From an uncultured Endozoicomonas sp. (lineage in GTDB: Bacteria; Pseudomonadota; Gammaproteobacteria; Pseudomonadales; Endozoicomonadaceae): 64,000 nt of DNA. Position 1 is the first letter of the stretch. The number at the start of each line of letters is the position of its first letter. The position numbers were made by a program, and so were the translations under genes. The stretch covers positions 62,001 to 126,000 of the forward strand of contig NZ_CANMAO010000005.1 in NCBI RefSeq assembly GCF_947495845.1, in the 5' to 3' direction. Of the stretch, positions 36,986 through 46,116 are shown piece by piece. The notes below the pieces were generated by a model. The model worked only from the letters and a program-made list of their open reading frames with translations. It did not search any database and was not told the DNA's origin.

Positions 36986-38356
36986 ATGAAGCAGTTTACC
37001 GCTATACCCAAAAAAGAACTCAGTCTGACAGACTGGCTCACCTTTCTTGTCCCCTCTTTGACTGGCATTCTGCTGTTCATTACTCCCGTCAGCTACAATG
37101 GCGATTTCACCATTCCTGTGGCCATCCTTGCCAACGGCCTGAAATCCACCCTGCAAGATGAACTCACCACGATTATCACTATTGCGGTTACCATTACCGG
37201 CGTCATGACACTCCTTATCAAAGCCATTGAGCCTCGCTGGCTTAACCGATACCCATTTATTGCTTCTCTGCTGAACGTTTCAGCACCATGGTGCCTGGTT
37301 CGAGTGATAGGAATGATTTTTATACTGGCCACCTATTTCAACGCAGGCCCCCAAGCGATCTGGTCCAGCGCCACCGGAGGCATGGTATTGAATGACTTAA
37401 TGCCCACCCTGTTCTCTGTCTTTATTTTTGCTGGTCTTCTGTTACCACTGCTGATGGACTTTGGCTTACTGGAGCTGCTTGGCGCGCTCATGACAAAGGT
37501 CATGCGTCCATTGTTCAATCTGCCAGGTCGCTCCTCCATCAACTGTATTGCTTCTTGGCTGGGTGATGGCAGTGTTGGCATTCTGATGACCAGCAAACAG
37601 TACGAAAACTCCTATTACACTCAGAGAGAGGCGGCCATTATTGGCACCACCTTCTCAGTGGTATCTATCACATTTTCTCTGGTGGTTGCTGCTCAAGTTG
37701 GGCTGGAATATATGTTTGCCCAGTTCTACCTGACCGTATGTCTGGCAGGTATCGTTGCCGCCATGATTGTTCCAAAGTTGCCACCACTATCCCGCAAGAA
37801 AGATATTTTCATCTGCGGCAAAGCACGCACCGAAGATGGTGAAGTCATTCCTGAAGGTAGCACCGCCTTTAGCTGGGGCATGGAAATGGCTCTGGAAAAA
37901 GCGGCAAAGATCAAAAATCCAATCACTGTTTTTCAGGAAGGCATAAAAAATGCCGTTGATATGGTATTTGGTGTTTTACCAGTGGTTATGGGCGTCGGTA
38001 CCATTGCACTTATGATTGCGGAATACACGCCGGTGTTTCAGTATTTAGGCATGCCCTTTGTGCCGCTGTTGAATCTACTGCAAATCCCTGAAGCTCAGGA
38101 CGCATCAACCACGATGATGATCGGCTTTACCGATATGTTCGTGCCTTCTATTCTTGCCGCTTCAATTGAAAATGAAATGACCCGCTTTGTGGTTGCCGCG
38201 CTCTCTTTAACACAGCTGATTTACCTTTCTGAAGTGGGTGCGCTGCTGCTGGGCAGCAAAATCCCTGTCACCCTTTTGGAGCTGTTTATCATCTTCATTC
38301 TGAGAACACTGGTTACCCTTCCAGTGATCGCCGGTGTCGCTCATATACTGTTCTGA
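36986..38356 (+). CDS. YjiH family membrane protein with nucleoside-recognition (Gate) domain
   Basis: The protein of about 456 residues has roughly ten membrane segments and the YjiH/Gate pattern (LPLLMDFGLLELLGALMTKV, SWLGDGSVGILMTSKQY, TFSVVSITFSLVVAA, VLPVVMGVGTIALMIAEYTP). It probably transports or senses an unknown small molecule at the inner membrane. The frame begins with TTG at 36956, but the ATG at 36986 has AAGG 7 bases upstream and is preferred. It stands alone between gcvT and a convergent hydrolase. Confidence 0.85.
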   Translation: MKQFTAIPKKELSLTDWLTFLVPSLTGILLFITPVSYNGDFTIPVAILANGLKSTLQDELTTIITIAVTITGVMTLLIKAIEPRWLNRYPFIASLLNVSAPWCLVRVIGMIFILATYFNAGPQAIWSSATGGMVLNDLMPTLFSVFIFAGLLLPLLMDFGLLELLGALMTKVMRPLFNLPGRSSINCIASWLGDGSVGILMTSKQYENSYYTQREAAIIGTTFSVVSITFSLVVAAQVGLEYMFAQFYLTVCLAGIVAAMIVPKLPPLSRKKDIFICGKARTEDGEVIPEGSTAFSWGMEMALEKAAKIKNPITVFQEGIKNAVDMVFGVLPVVMGVGTIALMIAEYTPVFQYLGMPFVPLLNLLQIPEAQDASTTMMIGFTDMFVPSILAASIENEMTRFVVAALSLTQLIYLSEVGALLLGSKIPVTLLELFIIFILRTLVTLPVIAGVAHILF

Positions 38357-38367
38357 TGAGACTTAAC

Positions 38368-38394
38368 GTGACGGTTTTCCAGAGAGACCGTCAC
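38368..38394. terminator. Hairpin between the YjiH-type gene and the isochorismatase-like gene
   Basis: GTGACGGT pairs with ACCGTCAC around an 11-base loop, 12 bases after the YjiH-type stop. No T-run follows, so it may be a weak terminator or an mRNA-end stabiliser. Confidence 0.4.
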
Positions 38395-38404
38395 TCGCTC
38401 AGCG

Positions 38405-38446
38405 CTATTTAACCAGGTCTATTTAATCAGGCCTATTTAATCAAGC
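38405..38446. repeat. Three imperfect 14-bp tandem repeats at the 3' end of the isochorismatase-like gene
   Basis: CTATTTAACCAGGT, CTATTTAATCAGGC and CTATTTAATCAAGC follow one another. The last copy encodes the final residues and stop of the minus-strand gene, and the other two lie beyond it. Confidence 0.85.
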
Positions 38447-38972
38447 GGGCAATCTCCCGAAACTGCGGTGCTTCAGCGGTTTCCATCAACTCAAACAACG
38501 CCATTTCCACCGTTGTTAAATCCGCACCCAACGCCGACATTTTATCCAGGGCTACGTCCTTGCTTTGCAGCGTTCTGGATGACACCGCATCAACCACCAC
38601 CTCAACCTCATACGCCTGAAGCAATAGATCTGCTGCTGTCTGATACACACAAATATGCGCCTCAATACCTGCCAGTAGAATCTTTTGTCGTCCGCTGGCT
38701 CTTAGAGCCGAAGTAAACGCCTGGGCACCACAACCACTGAATGATGATTTTTCGATAGGTGTAAGATCAGAAAGAATATCTTGAAGTTCCGGAATGGTAG
38801 AGCCCAGTTTTTCAGGAAGTTGCTCGAGCCAGAGAATGGGGATATCCAGCAACACCGAGCCTTTAGCCAAAGCCTGCAAGTTTTTAAACAGCGCCTCATG
38901 GTCATGCATCAATGTGGCCAGCTTTCCCTGAACATCCACAATAACCAGCAGAGTGTTGTCCGTTGTCAGCAT
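38433..38972 (-). CDS. Isochorismatase-like cysteine hydrolase
   Basis: The 179-residue protein has the cysteine-hydrolase triad: Asp in LLVIVDVQGKL, Lys in PIEKSSFSGC and the nucleophile Cys in AGIEAHICVYQTA. It resembles the YcaC-type branch, whose substrates are mostly unknown. AGGGG lies 6 bases before the ATG. It is monocistronic, convergent with the YjiH-type gene and downstream of the Dcu-type transporter. The family is clear; the reaction is not. Confidence 0.88.
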   Translation of the reverse strand: MLTTDNTLLVIVDVQGKLATLMHDHEALFKNLQALAKGSVLLDIPILWLEQLPEKLGSTIPELQDILSDLTPIEKSSFSGCGAQAFTSALRASGRQKILLAGIEAHICVYQTAADLLLQAYEVEVVVDAVSSRTLQSKDVALDKMSALGADLTTVEMALFELMETAEAPQFREIARLIK

Positions 38973-39059
38973 ACCGATCCCCTGTCACTGTTATTTTTAT
39001 CGTTCCAGCATAACAGAGGATCTTAAAATTTAGCCAAGCCTTCTTTTTTAATCGCTGAA

Positions 39060-40358
39060 TTACAAAATAACCGGTGCCCAGAAAAATCCGAGCGTAACGG
39101 ACAGCGTCAGGCAGATCACGCCAGGAAGAAAAAATGGATGATTAAATACGTAACGACCAATACGGGTTGATCCGGTCTCATCCATTTCCACCGCCGCCAG
39201 TAACGTTGGGTACGTTGGCAGAACAAACAAGGCACTGACTGCGGCAAAAGAAGCAATGGCCGTGACCGGATCCACCAGCATCAGTGCAGCTGGCATCAAC
39301 GCTCTGGTGGTTGCCGCCTGAGAATAAAGCAGCATGGAAGCAAAAAACAAAGCGACGGACAACAGCCACGGCAAACGCTGAAGAAGATCACCAGCCACCA
39401 TCTTGATATCATCAAGATATGCGCCTACAAACGTATTCCCCAACCATGCAACTCCCAGCACACAAATACAGGCGCTCATACCGGATTTAAACGTCTGGGC
39501 ATTAAGAATATCTCCGGTATTGATTCCCGACACCAACGTAATTAGACAACCCGCCGTCAGCATAATGGAAATAATTGCACTGTCTCTGGGTAAAATCGGG
39601 TCCTGAATAATGCCTACTTTGTCGCTGATGAGTGTTGCATAAATAACCACTGCAATAATACTTAATAGAAAAATGAGCACTGAGTATTTGGCTCCGGAGG
39701 AGACACGTTGCTCAACCTTACCATGGGTTTTGATCAACCCCTCTGCCAATCTCTGCTGATACACCTCATCATCCTTAAGTTCACACCCCATGTAATTGCA
39801 AACCAGCGACGTCAGCATCACCGCAGCCAGTGTTGTGGGTATACAGATAAAAAGCAGATCAAGGTAACCCACTCCCAACGGCTCAAGGAGACCACTGAAT
39901 ACGACAACCGCTGCAGACACCGGTGATGCGGTGATTGCAACCTGTGATGCAATGACAGAGATACTTAAAGGGCGAGAAGGTCGAACACCATTTTCCTGAG
40001 CAACCGCAGAAATCACTGGCAATGTTGAATAGGCAGTATGCCCGGTGCCCGCCAAGAGCGTCATAAAATAGCTAATCAAAGGCGCGAAGAAAGTCACTTG
40101 TTTTGGCTGTTTGCGGAGCAGGCCGTCCGCCAGCTGCACCAGATAACCCAATCCACCGGCCACCTGCATGGCTGCCACGGCACCAATGACCGACATGATA
40201 ATCAAAATAACATCCACCGGAATGGACCCGGGCTCGAGCCCAAAACCAAGAGTCAGCACTATGACTCCGGCAGCACCGGCAAACCCAATACCAATACTGC
40301 CCAATCTGGCCCCCAGATAGATAAAACCCAGCACCACACAGAGCTCAAGCCACATCAT
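39060..40358 (-). CDS. Anaerobic C4-dicarboxylate transporter, DcuA/DcuB family
   Basis: The protein of about 432 residues has some eleven membrane segments and the Dcu signatures ARLGSIGIGFAGAAGVIVL, LISYFMTLLAGTGHTAYS, SVIASQVAITASPVSAAVV and FVLPTYPTLLAAVEMD. Dcu proteins exchange fumarate, succinate, aspartate and related acids, often during anaerobic respiration. The frame is open from 40448, but GAGG places the start at the ATG at 40358, where the mature family begins. It is divergent from the RDD gene. Confidence 0.9.
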   Translation of the reverse strand: MMWLELCVVLGFIYLGARLGSIGIGFAGAAGVIVLTLGFGLEPGSIPVDVILIIMSVIGAVAAMQVAGGLGYLVQLADGLLRKQPKQVTFFAPLISYFMTLLAGTGHTAYSTLPVISAVAQENGVRPSRPLSISVIASQVAITASPVSAAVVVFSGLLEPLGVGYLDLLFICIPTTLAAVMLTSLVCNYMGCELKDDEVYQQRLAEGLIKTHGKVEQRVSSGAKYSVLIFLLSIIAVVIYATLISDKVGIIQDPILPRDSAIISIMLTAGCLITLVSGINTGDILNAQTFKSGMSACICVLGVAWLGNTFVGAYLDDIKMVAGDLLQRLPWLLSVALFFASMLLYSQAATTRALMPAALMLVDPVTAIASFAAVSALFVLPTYPTLLAAVEMDETGSTRIGRYVFNHPFFLPGVICLTLSVTLGFFWAPVIL

Positions 40359-40540
40359 AATGGACCTCACAAAGCTATTTGCAAAAGGAAAAGGTAATCT
40401 TGGAGAAGTATCGACCAACGAATGGAAAAACTGTGTACAACTGGACAACCACTGGTCAAAGCATAGACAACAACTTCATTTCATTCATATCTCATTTCCA
40501 GATAAACTAGGCTCTGTTGAAATAACAAGGCTAAAACACA

Positions 40541-41011
40541 ATGGACGCCATAAACGTCACTCCAGCGCCTCTTTGGAGAAGAGTTGCTTCTATGCTCTAT
40601 GATTCTTTTCTGATCCTTGCTCTTCTCTTTCTGGTGGGGTTCATCAACCTGTTTATCCAGATTCAGATATACGGCGATGAACAATTACGACAAATGACGT
40701 CAGAAGGCTACAGCCTGGGTGGCCCGTTTTATTACACCACGCTATTGGTGCTGATCTATGGTTTTTATGGCTTTTTCTGGACCCGAAATGGACAGACTCT
40801 CGGCATGCTGGCATGGCGAATAAAAGTCGTGAGCGAGCACAATCAATTAATATCACCCGGTCAAAGCCTACTACGCTTTATCGTTGCTATACCCTCATTG
40901 CTAATGGGTGGCGTTGGGCTCGCCTGGGCGATCCTGGACAAGGACAAACGAAGCTGGCAAGACATGGCTTCTCGATCAAAAGTCATACTGCTACCTAAAA
41001 AAGCAAAGTAG
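40541..41011 (+). CDS. RDD family membrane protein
   Basis: The 156-residue protein has three or four membrane helices and the RDD pattern: Arg in PLWRRVASMLYDSFLI, Asp shortly after, and the conserved QTLGMLAWRIKVV and RSWQDMAS elements. The role of RDD proteins is mostly unknown; some affect sodium/proton exchange or insertion of other membrane proteins. AAGG lies 10 bases before the ATG. It is divergent from the Dcu-type transporter. Confidence 0.88.
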   Translation: MDAINVTPAPLWRRVASMLYDSFLILALLFLVGFINLFIQIQIYGDEQLRQMTSEGYSLGGPFYYTTLLVLIYGFYGFFWTRNGQTLGMLAWRIKVVSEHNQLISPGQSLLRFIVAIPSLLMGGVGLAWAILDKDKRSWQDMASRSKVILLPKKAK

Positions 41012-41044
41012 TAAACTTTATGTACGAATAGACAATAAACGAAA

Positions 41045-41135
41045 ACGGATTGGTATTTATACCTATCCGTATTAGAATAAGTATGCGGGTCACATATGCC
41101 CCTCATGAGAACGCTCAATAACCATGAGCGCATAT
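41045..41135 (+). promoter_or_regulatory. Structured leader with two inverted repeats upstream of a small gene
   Basis: ACGGATTGGTAT and ATACCTATCCGT (41045-41070) form a 12-bp inverted repeat with one mismatch. A second imperfect repeat pairs ATATGCCCCTCATGAG (41094-41109) with CCATGAGCGCATAT (41122-41135), ending 31 bases before the start of the 49-codon gene. The first could be the rdd transcript end or an operator; the second looks like a leader hairpin. Confidence 0.45.
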
Positions 41136-41166
41136 CAGGTCATGCACGACGAGAGGAGATGTCAGT

Positions 41167-41316
41167 ATGAACACCCAATTATTTGAACAAATTCTGTTAC
41201 AGCTTACGGAGACATTTCGTCGCCTGTGTGGCCAACAGGAAGAGAGCAGATTGTACTGCCCGGTGAAAGTTGAAACTCAGCACCCTGCGGAAAGAGAGCG
41301 CAGAATTCGCCGCTAA
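41167..41316 (+). CDS. Small protein of 49 residues, unknown function
   Basis: The frame reads MNTQLFEQILLQLTETF, then RRLCGQQEESRLYCPVKVE and a very basic tail ERERRIRR. GAGGAG lies 8 bases before the ATG, the strongest ribosome site in this region, and a terminator follows, so I regard it as a real gene. It has an amphipathic N-terminal helix, two Cys and no membrane segment. I do not recognise a family. The charged tail could bind nucleic acid or a partner. Confidence 0.6.
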   Translation: MNTQLFEQILLQLTETFRRLCGQQEESRLYCPVKVETQHPAERERRIRR

Positions 41317-41346
41317 TCATTTCATTGTTTTGCAATGTTCAAAATG

Positions 41347-41383
41347 AAAAAGCCATCCGGTTGTATCAATCGGATGGCTTTTT
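41347..41383. terminator. Bidirectional terminator between the small gene and lptG
   Basis: AAAAAGCCATCCG pairs perfectly with CGGATGGCTTTTT (13 bp, 11-base loop). It gives a T-run on both strands, so it can serve the plus-strand small gene and minus-strand lptG. Confidence 0.9.
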
Positions 41384-41408
41384 GCTTTCAGGCTCAACCT
41401 GATAACGA

Positions 41409-42467
41409 TCAGGCGGCCTTTTTCAACATCACAGCACCAATCACCAAACAGACGACAATGGGCATCAACACAGAGATCGCTGGCGGAAAGCCAAACACAA
41501 GGCTCGATGGCCCCATGAGGTTTTGCACGACCATAAAGACGACACCGGTAATCACTCCGGCAAACACCCGGTACCCCATGCTTACCGAGCGCAAAGGACC
41601 GAAAACAAACGAGATACCCACCAGCACCAAAGAAAGAATAGACAAAGGCTGAAGCACCTTCTCCCAGAAGGCCAGGCTATACTCTCCAGAATTCAAACCC
41701 TGCTGCGCCAGATAGTCCGAATAGGTCATCAAGCCCGAAATAGACAACGCTTCCGGTTTAACCACCACGACCTTTAGCAACGTAGTGGTCAGATTGGTTT
41801 CCCAGGGTTCGATCAACTGCTGCTCGGTCACAAAGCGATCTCCATCCCGCTTAAGGGTAGTTACTTCTTCCAGCAACCAATGATCTGCCTGATAAATAGC
41901 TCGCTTGGCAAAAGAGCTTTCCTGCAGCACCATATCCTCATCAAACTCATAGCGACTGACACCATACAATACACCGTTGGGTTCAACCGCATTGAAGTAC
42001 ATGTATTCATTGCCTTCCCGATGCCAGAAGCCTTCACCGGAATAAGAACCATCAACGGAACGGGCGATGGCTCTGCGAGTTTCAGCAATCTGTTCAGTCA
42101 TCGGTGCCAGATATTCACCCAACAGCAGTCCGGTCAAAATCAGTAGCAGCGCGGGTTTCATAACAGAAGCCAGCATCCGCCAGAGAGAGATACCTGCCGC
42201 CCTCATCACCACCAGTTCACTGTTCGATGCCATGGAGCCAAGCCCAACCAGACAACCAACCAATGCCGAAACCGGGATCAGTTCATACAATTTTCGCGGG
42301 ATCATCAACAGCGTATAGAGTAAGGCGTCCACGGACTGATAATTACCACGGACATTTTCCAGCTGCCCCAAAAACGAAAACAACGCTTCCAGAAACACCA
42401 GTATCAGCAGAACAAGAACCGTAGAACCCAGTACATTGCGGGAAATATAACGATCGAGCTTACGCAT
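41409..42467 (-). CDS. lptG: LPS export system permease LptG
   Basis: LptG and LptF form the membrane channel of the LptB2FGC exporter that extracts LPS from the inner membrane. This protein of 352 residues opens MRKLDRYISRNVLGST, has three N-terminal helices, MASNSELVVMRAAGIS as the coupling-helix region, a periplasmic beta-jellyroll and three C-terminal helices. GGAGGG lies 6 bases before the ATG at 42467, which overlaps the lptF stop by 8 bases. Confidence 0.94.
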   Translation of the reverse strand: MRKLDRYISRNVLGSTVLVLLILVFLEALFSFLGQLENVRGNYQSVDALLYTLLMIPRKLYELIPVSALVGCLVGLGSMASNSELVVMRAAGISLWRMLASVMKPALLLILTGLLLGEYLAPMTEQIAETRRAIARSVDGSYSGEGFWHREGNEYMYFNAVEPNGVLYGVSRYEFDEDMVLQESSFAKRAIYQADHWLLEEVTTLKRDGDRFVTEQQLIEPWETNLTTTLLKVVVVKPEALSISGLMTYSDYLAQQGLNSGEYSLAFWEKVLQPLSILSLVLVGISFVFGPLRSVSMGYRVFAGVITGVVFMVVQNLMGPSSLVFGFPPAISVLMPIVVCLVIGAVMLKKAA

Positions 42468-43575
42468 GGCGAGCCCTCCGGCGTGACAGCCAGAGCTTGC
42501 CCGGCTCAAAGAAATACAACGTCAAAGCAATCAACAAAAACAAGCCATGAATCGGCCAGAGACCAATATTTACAGGTAACCGCCCATCTTCAATAGCCCC
42601 TCGCCCGCTCATCAACAACGACAGATAAAAAAGATACAGCAGAATACCGGGCAATAATTTCACATAACGCCCCTGCCTTGGATTCACTTGAGCGAGAGGC
42701 AACGCCAGCAAAACAATCACCGGAATCAACAGCGGCAAAGACAACCGCCATTGCAGCTCGGCACGATAAGCTAATTTGTCAGAGTTTATCAGCTGGGCAG
42801 TTGGTAACGCCTGCTCCTTCCCTGACCATTTGGCAGCACTCTTCTGCTCCATTCGAAAACCATAACTGCTGAACAAAGTCTCTCTGATTGGCAGAATACC
42901 CGGCGTCAAATCGTAACGATAGCCATCTTTTAACAACAAATAGCGCCGCCCATCCTGCCCCACGTTTTCTTCTAACTTGCCCGACTCAGAAACCAGAATC
43001 GTCATCGCGCCAACATTATTACTGTCGGTGTTGCGGTTTGCGATAAACACCTGATTCATTTGCTGTTTATCATCGGACAGTGACTCAGCGTAGGTCACTC
43101 TCTGCCCCTTACCTATATTTTGAAACCGGCCGGGAACCAGTGTATCAAACTCGGTTAATGAGTCCTGTTGATCAAAAATCTGCCCAACTTTCATGACCCC
43201 GGCCGGTGCAATCCAGAGGCTTAAAACCCCCACCACCACCATCACCATCAGCGATGGCAGCAATGTCATGCCAAACAGTTGATTGCGACTTAGCCCACAG
43301 GCGCTGAGCACCGTCATCTCGTTGTCTACATAAAGACGACCATAGGCCAGAATAATTCCCAGAAACAAACCCAGAGGGAGAATCATCACCAGGAATTCCG
43401 GAATTCGATAGCCCATGATGGCAAAGAGAAACTCAGCCTTCAGAGTGCCGGTTGCCGCCTGAGCCACATAATTGGCAAAGCGGCCGCTCATGATGATCAA
43501 TAACACGACAGCAGTGATGGCCAGCATCACCTGCAGCATCTGGCGTGAGAGGTAGCGATAGATAATTAAAGGCAT
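42460..43575 (-). CDS. lptF: LPS export system permease LptF
   Basis: The 371-residue partner of LptG opens IIYRYLSRQMLQVMLAIT and has the same six-helix plus jellyroll layout, with YVDNEMTVLSACGLSRNQL as the coupling region and GRFQNIGKGQRVTYAE in the periplasmic part. It is divergent from pepA across about 200 bases, the standard gammaproteobacterial order, which contains a GGTTGA/TCAACC inverted repeat at 43718-43735. Confidence 0.94.
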   Translation of the reverse strand: MPLIIYRYLSRQMLQVMLAITAVVLLIIMSGRFANYVAQAATGTLKAEFLFAIMGYRIPEFLVMILPLGLFLGIILAYGRLYVDNEMTVLSACGLSRNQLFGMTLLPSLMVMVVVGVLSLWIAPAGVMKVGQIFDQQDSLTEFDTLVPGRFQNIGKGQRVTYAESLSDDKQQMNQVFIANRNTDSNNVGAMTILVSESGKLEENVGQDGRRYLLLKDGYRYDLTPGILPIRETLFSSYGFRMEQKSAAKWSGKEQALPTAQLINSDKLAYRAELQWRLSLPLLIPVIVLLALPLAQVNPRQGRYVKLLPGILLYLFYLSLLMSGRGAIEDGRLPVNIGLWPIHGLFLLIALTLYFFEPGKLWLSRRRARHA

Positions 43576-43781
43576 GCCCTGACACTATTTATAAAAGTCA
43601 CAAAAAAGTCGAAATAAGCCGTAACCCCCGGCACAGCACCAGAATACCAACTGAACGATCATCGTCGTAAGACTTGAATTCAGTATCAAAACAGTGATGC
43701 AATTGCACTATGACTCTGGTTGAAATGGCTCAACCGTATTATTATCCATGAAATCGGATAACTTGTCCTCCCGGAGAGACT

Positions 43782-45269
43782 ATGGAATTTGTAGTTAAAA
43801 GCGGCGCCGCAGAAAAACAGAAAACCGGCTGTCTTGCTATTGCCGTCTCAAAAAAAGAATTACCCGCCTCCGCCACGGCCATTGACACCCTGACCGAAGG
43901 GTATCTGGCCGGCCTATTAAAGCGAGGCGACCTGGAGTTCAAAGCCGGTCATTCGCTCATGCTGCTGCATACGCATCATGCGCCTTTTGAGCGCTTACTA
44001 TTAGTTGCTCTCGGTGAAAAGAATACTCCTCTGTCCGAAGCCGACTTCCGTAAACTGCTTGCCAACCTGACTGGACAGCTTAAAGCGATCAAATCCAAAG
44101 ACATTACCATCGCCATTGACGAACTTGCGGTTGCTGAAAAATCTCATCAATGGGTCACTCGTCAATTGGTGGAAGCCGTCGAATACGCATTCTATCAATT
44201 CTCCCAGTACAAAAACGACGGTGGTAAAGATCCGGCACTGAAAAAAGTAGTACTTTTAACCGATCGTAAAAACGCTGACGAAGTAAAAGCTGGACTTGCA
44301 GAAGGTCAAGCCATTGGCAGCGGTCGAAACGTAGCCAGAACGCTGGGCAACCTTCCCGGCAATATTTGTCATCCAACCTATCTGGCCGATGAAGCCAAAG
44401 CACTGGCCAAACGTCACGCTAAGCTGACCACCAAAATCCTCAATGAAAAGCAAATGTCCGATCTGGGCATGAGCTCCCTGCTGTCCGTCAGCGCCGGTTC
44501 CGAACAGGAAGCCCGCTTGATCTGCATGGAATTCAAAAACGGTAAGCGCGGCGCCAAGCCACTTGTTCTCCTTGGCAAAGGCATTACTTTTGATACCGGT
44601 GGCATCTCTTTGAAACCGGGCGCTGCCATGGACGAAATGAAATTCGATATGTGCGGCGCTGCCAGTGTATTTGGCGTTATGAATGCCATTATCGATCTGG
44701 ATCTGCCATTAAACGTCATTGGTATGGTGGCTGCAGCGGAAAACATGCCAAGTGGCAAAGCGACCCGCCCTGGAGACATCGTTACCTCCATGTCTGGCAA
44801 AACCATCGAAATTCTGAACACCGATGCGGAAGGCCGTCTGGTATTGTGTGATGCACTCACCTACGCAGAACGCTACAAGCCGGAAGCCGTGGTTGATATC
44901 GCCACCCTGACCGGCGCCTGCATTGTTGCACTTGGTCATCACACTACCGGCCTGCTCAGTAACAATGATGCATTAGCGGAAGAATTGCTGGATGCCTCCA
45001 AAGGTTCCATGGATAAAGCATGGCAACTGCCAATGGGCGAGGAGTATGCCCAACAGCTGGACAGTAACTTTGCCGATCTCGCCAACATTGGTGGCCCAGG
45101 TGCTGGCACCATCACCGCAGGTTGCTTCCTGGCCAAGTTTGCAGAAGCCTACCCCTGGGCGCATCTGGATATTGCGGGTACCGCCTGGAAATCTGGTAAA
45201 GACAAAGGAGCTACCGGTCGTCCGGTGCCAATGCTGGTGCAATTCCTGCTGAACCGTATCAACCAGTAA
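43782..45269 (+). CDS. pepA: Leucyl aminopeptidase PepA
   Basis: The 495-residue M17 enzyme has the two-metal site in GKGITFDTGGISLKPG, MKFDMCGAA and NTDAEGRLVLCDAL, preceded by an N-terminal macro-like domain. It cleaves N-terminal residues from peptides in the cytoplasm; in E. coli it also binds DNA in Xer recombination at cer sites and in carAB control, which is interesting given xerD at 49.7 kb. GGAG lies 5 bases before the ATG. Confidence 0.96.
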   Translation: MEFVVKSGAAEKQKTGCLAIAVSKKELPASATAIDTLTEGYLAGLLKRGDLEFKAGHSLMLLHTHHAPFERLLLVALGEKNTPLSEADFRKLLANLTGQLKAIKSKDITIAIDELAVAEKSHQWVTRQLVEAVEYAFYQFSQYKNDGGKDPALKKVVLLTDRKNADEVKAGLAEGQAIGSGRNVARTLGNLPGNICHPTYLADEAKALAKRHAKLTTKILNEKQMSDLGMSSLLSVSAGSEQEARLICMEFKNGKRGAKPLVLLGKGITFDTGGISLKPGAAMDEMKFDMCGAASVFGVMNAIIDLDLPLNVIGMVAAAENMPSGKATRPGDIVTSMSGKTIEILNTDAEGRLVLCDALTYAERYKPEAVVDIATLTGACIVALGHHTTGLLSNNDALAEELLDASKGSMDKAWQLPMGEEYAQQLDSNFADLANIGGPGAGTITAGCFLAKFAEAYPWAHLDIAGTAWKSGKDKGATGRPVPMLVQFLLNRINQ

Positions 45270-45282
45270 TCATCAAATCTTC

Positions 45283-45308
45283 AATCCGGCATTAGCAAAT
45301 GCCGGATT
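45283..45308 (+). terminator. Hairpin between pepA and holC
   Basis: AATCCGGCATT pairs perfectly with AATGCCGGATT around an AGCA loop, 14 bases after the pepA stop, followed by GTTTCC. It is a partial terminator at best because the T-tract is short. Confidence 0.6.
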
Positions 45309-45409
45309 GTTTCCTACCTTATTTCCCACCCATCTCTATCCGAAATTTTATTTGGCTGATAACATTTGTCTCATCAACTTCTCCACTCTCAGAGATACAC
45401 TTGCAGCCA

Positions 45410-45862
45410 ATGACTCGAGTCACTTTCTATCTTCTTGAAAACAGCCAGCAAAGCGCTGAACAATTTGCCTGCAAACTGGTTGAAAAAGCATGGCGTGGTG
45501 GATTGCCAATGCATATTCACACAGAAGATGAAAGCAGTTGTATTGCAATGGACAAATTATTGTGGGTCTGGCGGGAGGACAGTTTCCTGCCTCACGGGAT
45601 AGTTACGGGAACCGCTGACTCTGAAGACAATTCAACCTCAATAAACAACCTTCCCATCACACTGGGCTTTGACACCCCCTCCATTCCGCAAAATCGCCTA
45701 TTAATCAATCTGAATTCAGAAGTTCCGCAATTTTTCACCCGATTTGACCGCGTGTGTGAAGTGGTGATGGTCACTCCTGAACAAAAAGAGATATCAAGAG
45801 CCAAATTTCGTGCTTACCGCCAACAGGGTATCGAGCCTGAAATGCACAACATGAAAACCTGA
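45410..45862 (+). CDS. holC: DNA polymerase III subunit chi
   Basis: HolC links the clamp loader (through psi) to single-strand binding protein. The 150-residue protein shows the family opening MTRVTFYLLENS, the WRGGLPMHIHTEDE region, LLWVWREDSFLPHG, and the end RAKFRAYRQQGIEPEMHNM. The frame runs from 45299, but the ATG at 45410 gives the family start. The order pepA-holC-valS is conserved in gammaproteobacteria. Confidence 0.93.
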   Translation: MTRVTFYLLENSQQSAEQFACKLVEKAWRGGLPMHIHTEDESSCIAMDKLLWVWREDSFLPHGIVTGTADSEDNSTSINNLPITLGFDTPSIPQNRLLINLNSEVPQFFTRFDRVCEVVMVTPEQKEISRAKFRAYRQQGIEPEMHNMKT

Positions 45863-45974
45863 CCACTCATACCCATCATGAAACCACAGAGCACCCTGAG
45901 TTCCCTCCTTATGCCCATCCACTAGAGATCGCCTGAGGGTGCACTTTAATCCAAATTTATCGACACATCCCCGC

Positions 45975-46003
45975 TTACGAGATAAACGCTCGCCGTGTAT
46001 AAT
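45975..46003 (+). promoter_or_regulatory. Putative sigma-70 promoter of valS
   Basis: A perfect TATAAT at 45998-46003 lies 17 bases after TTACGA (45975-45980). A hairpin, CGGTTTG with CAAACCG at 46007-46028, would form close to the 5' end of the transcript, whose leader is about 105 bases. Confidence 0.65.
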
Positions 46004-46116
46004 GTTCGGTTTGCCCATATCCAAACCGTAAGCAACGGCACATTCTCCAAGACTCCAAGAAAGTGAGAAAGTGCAACCGCTCAGGTTAATGATCGAATAC
46101 TGACTGGACAGCAGTT

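Noticed and set aside
41045-41070. Inverted repeat as a transcription terminator for the RDD gene
   Set aside because: It has no T-run after the stem and one internal mismatch; I left it as a possible operator or leader structure instead.
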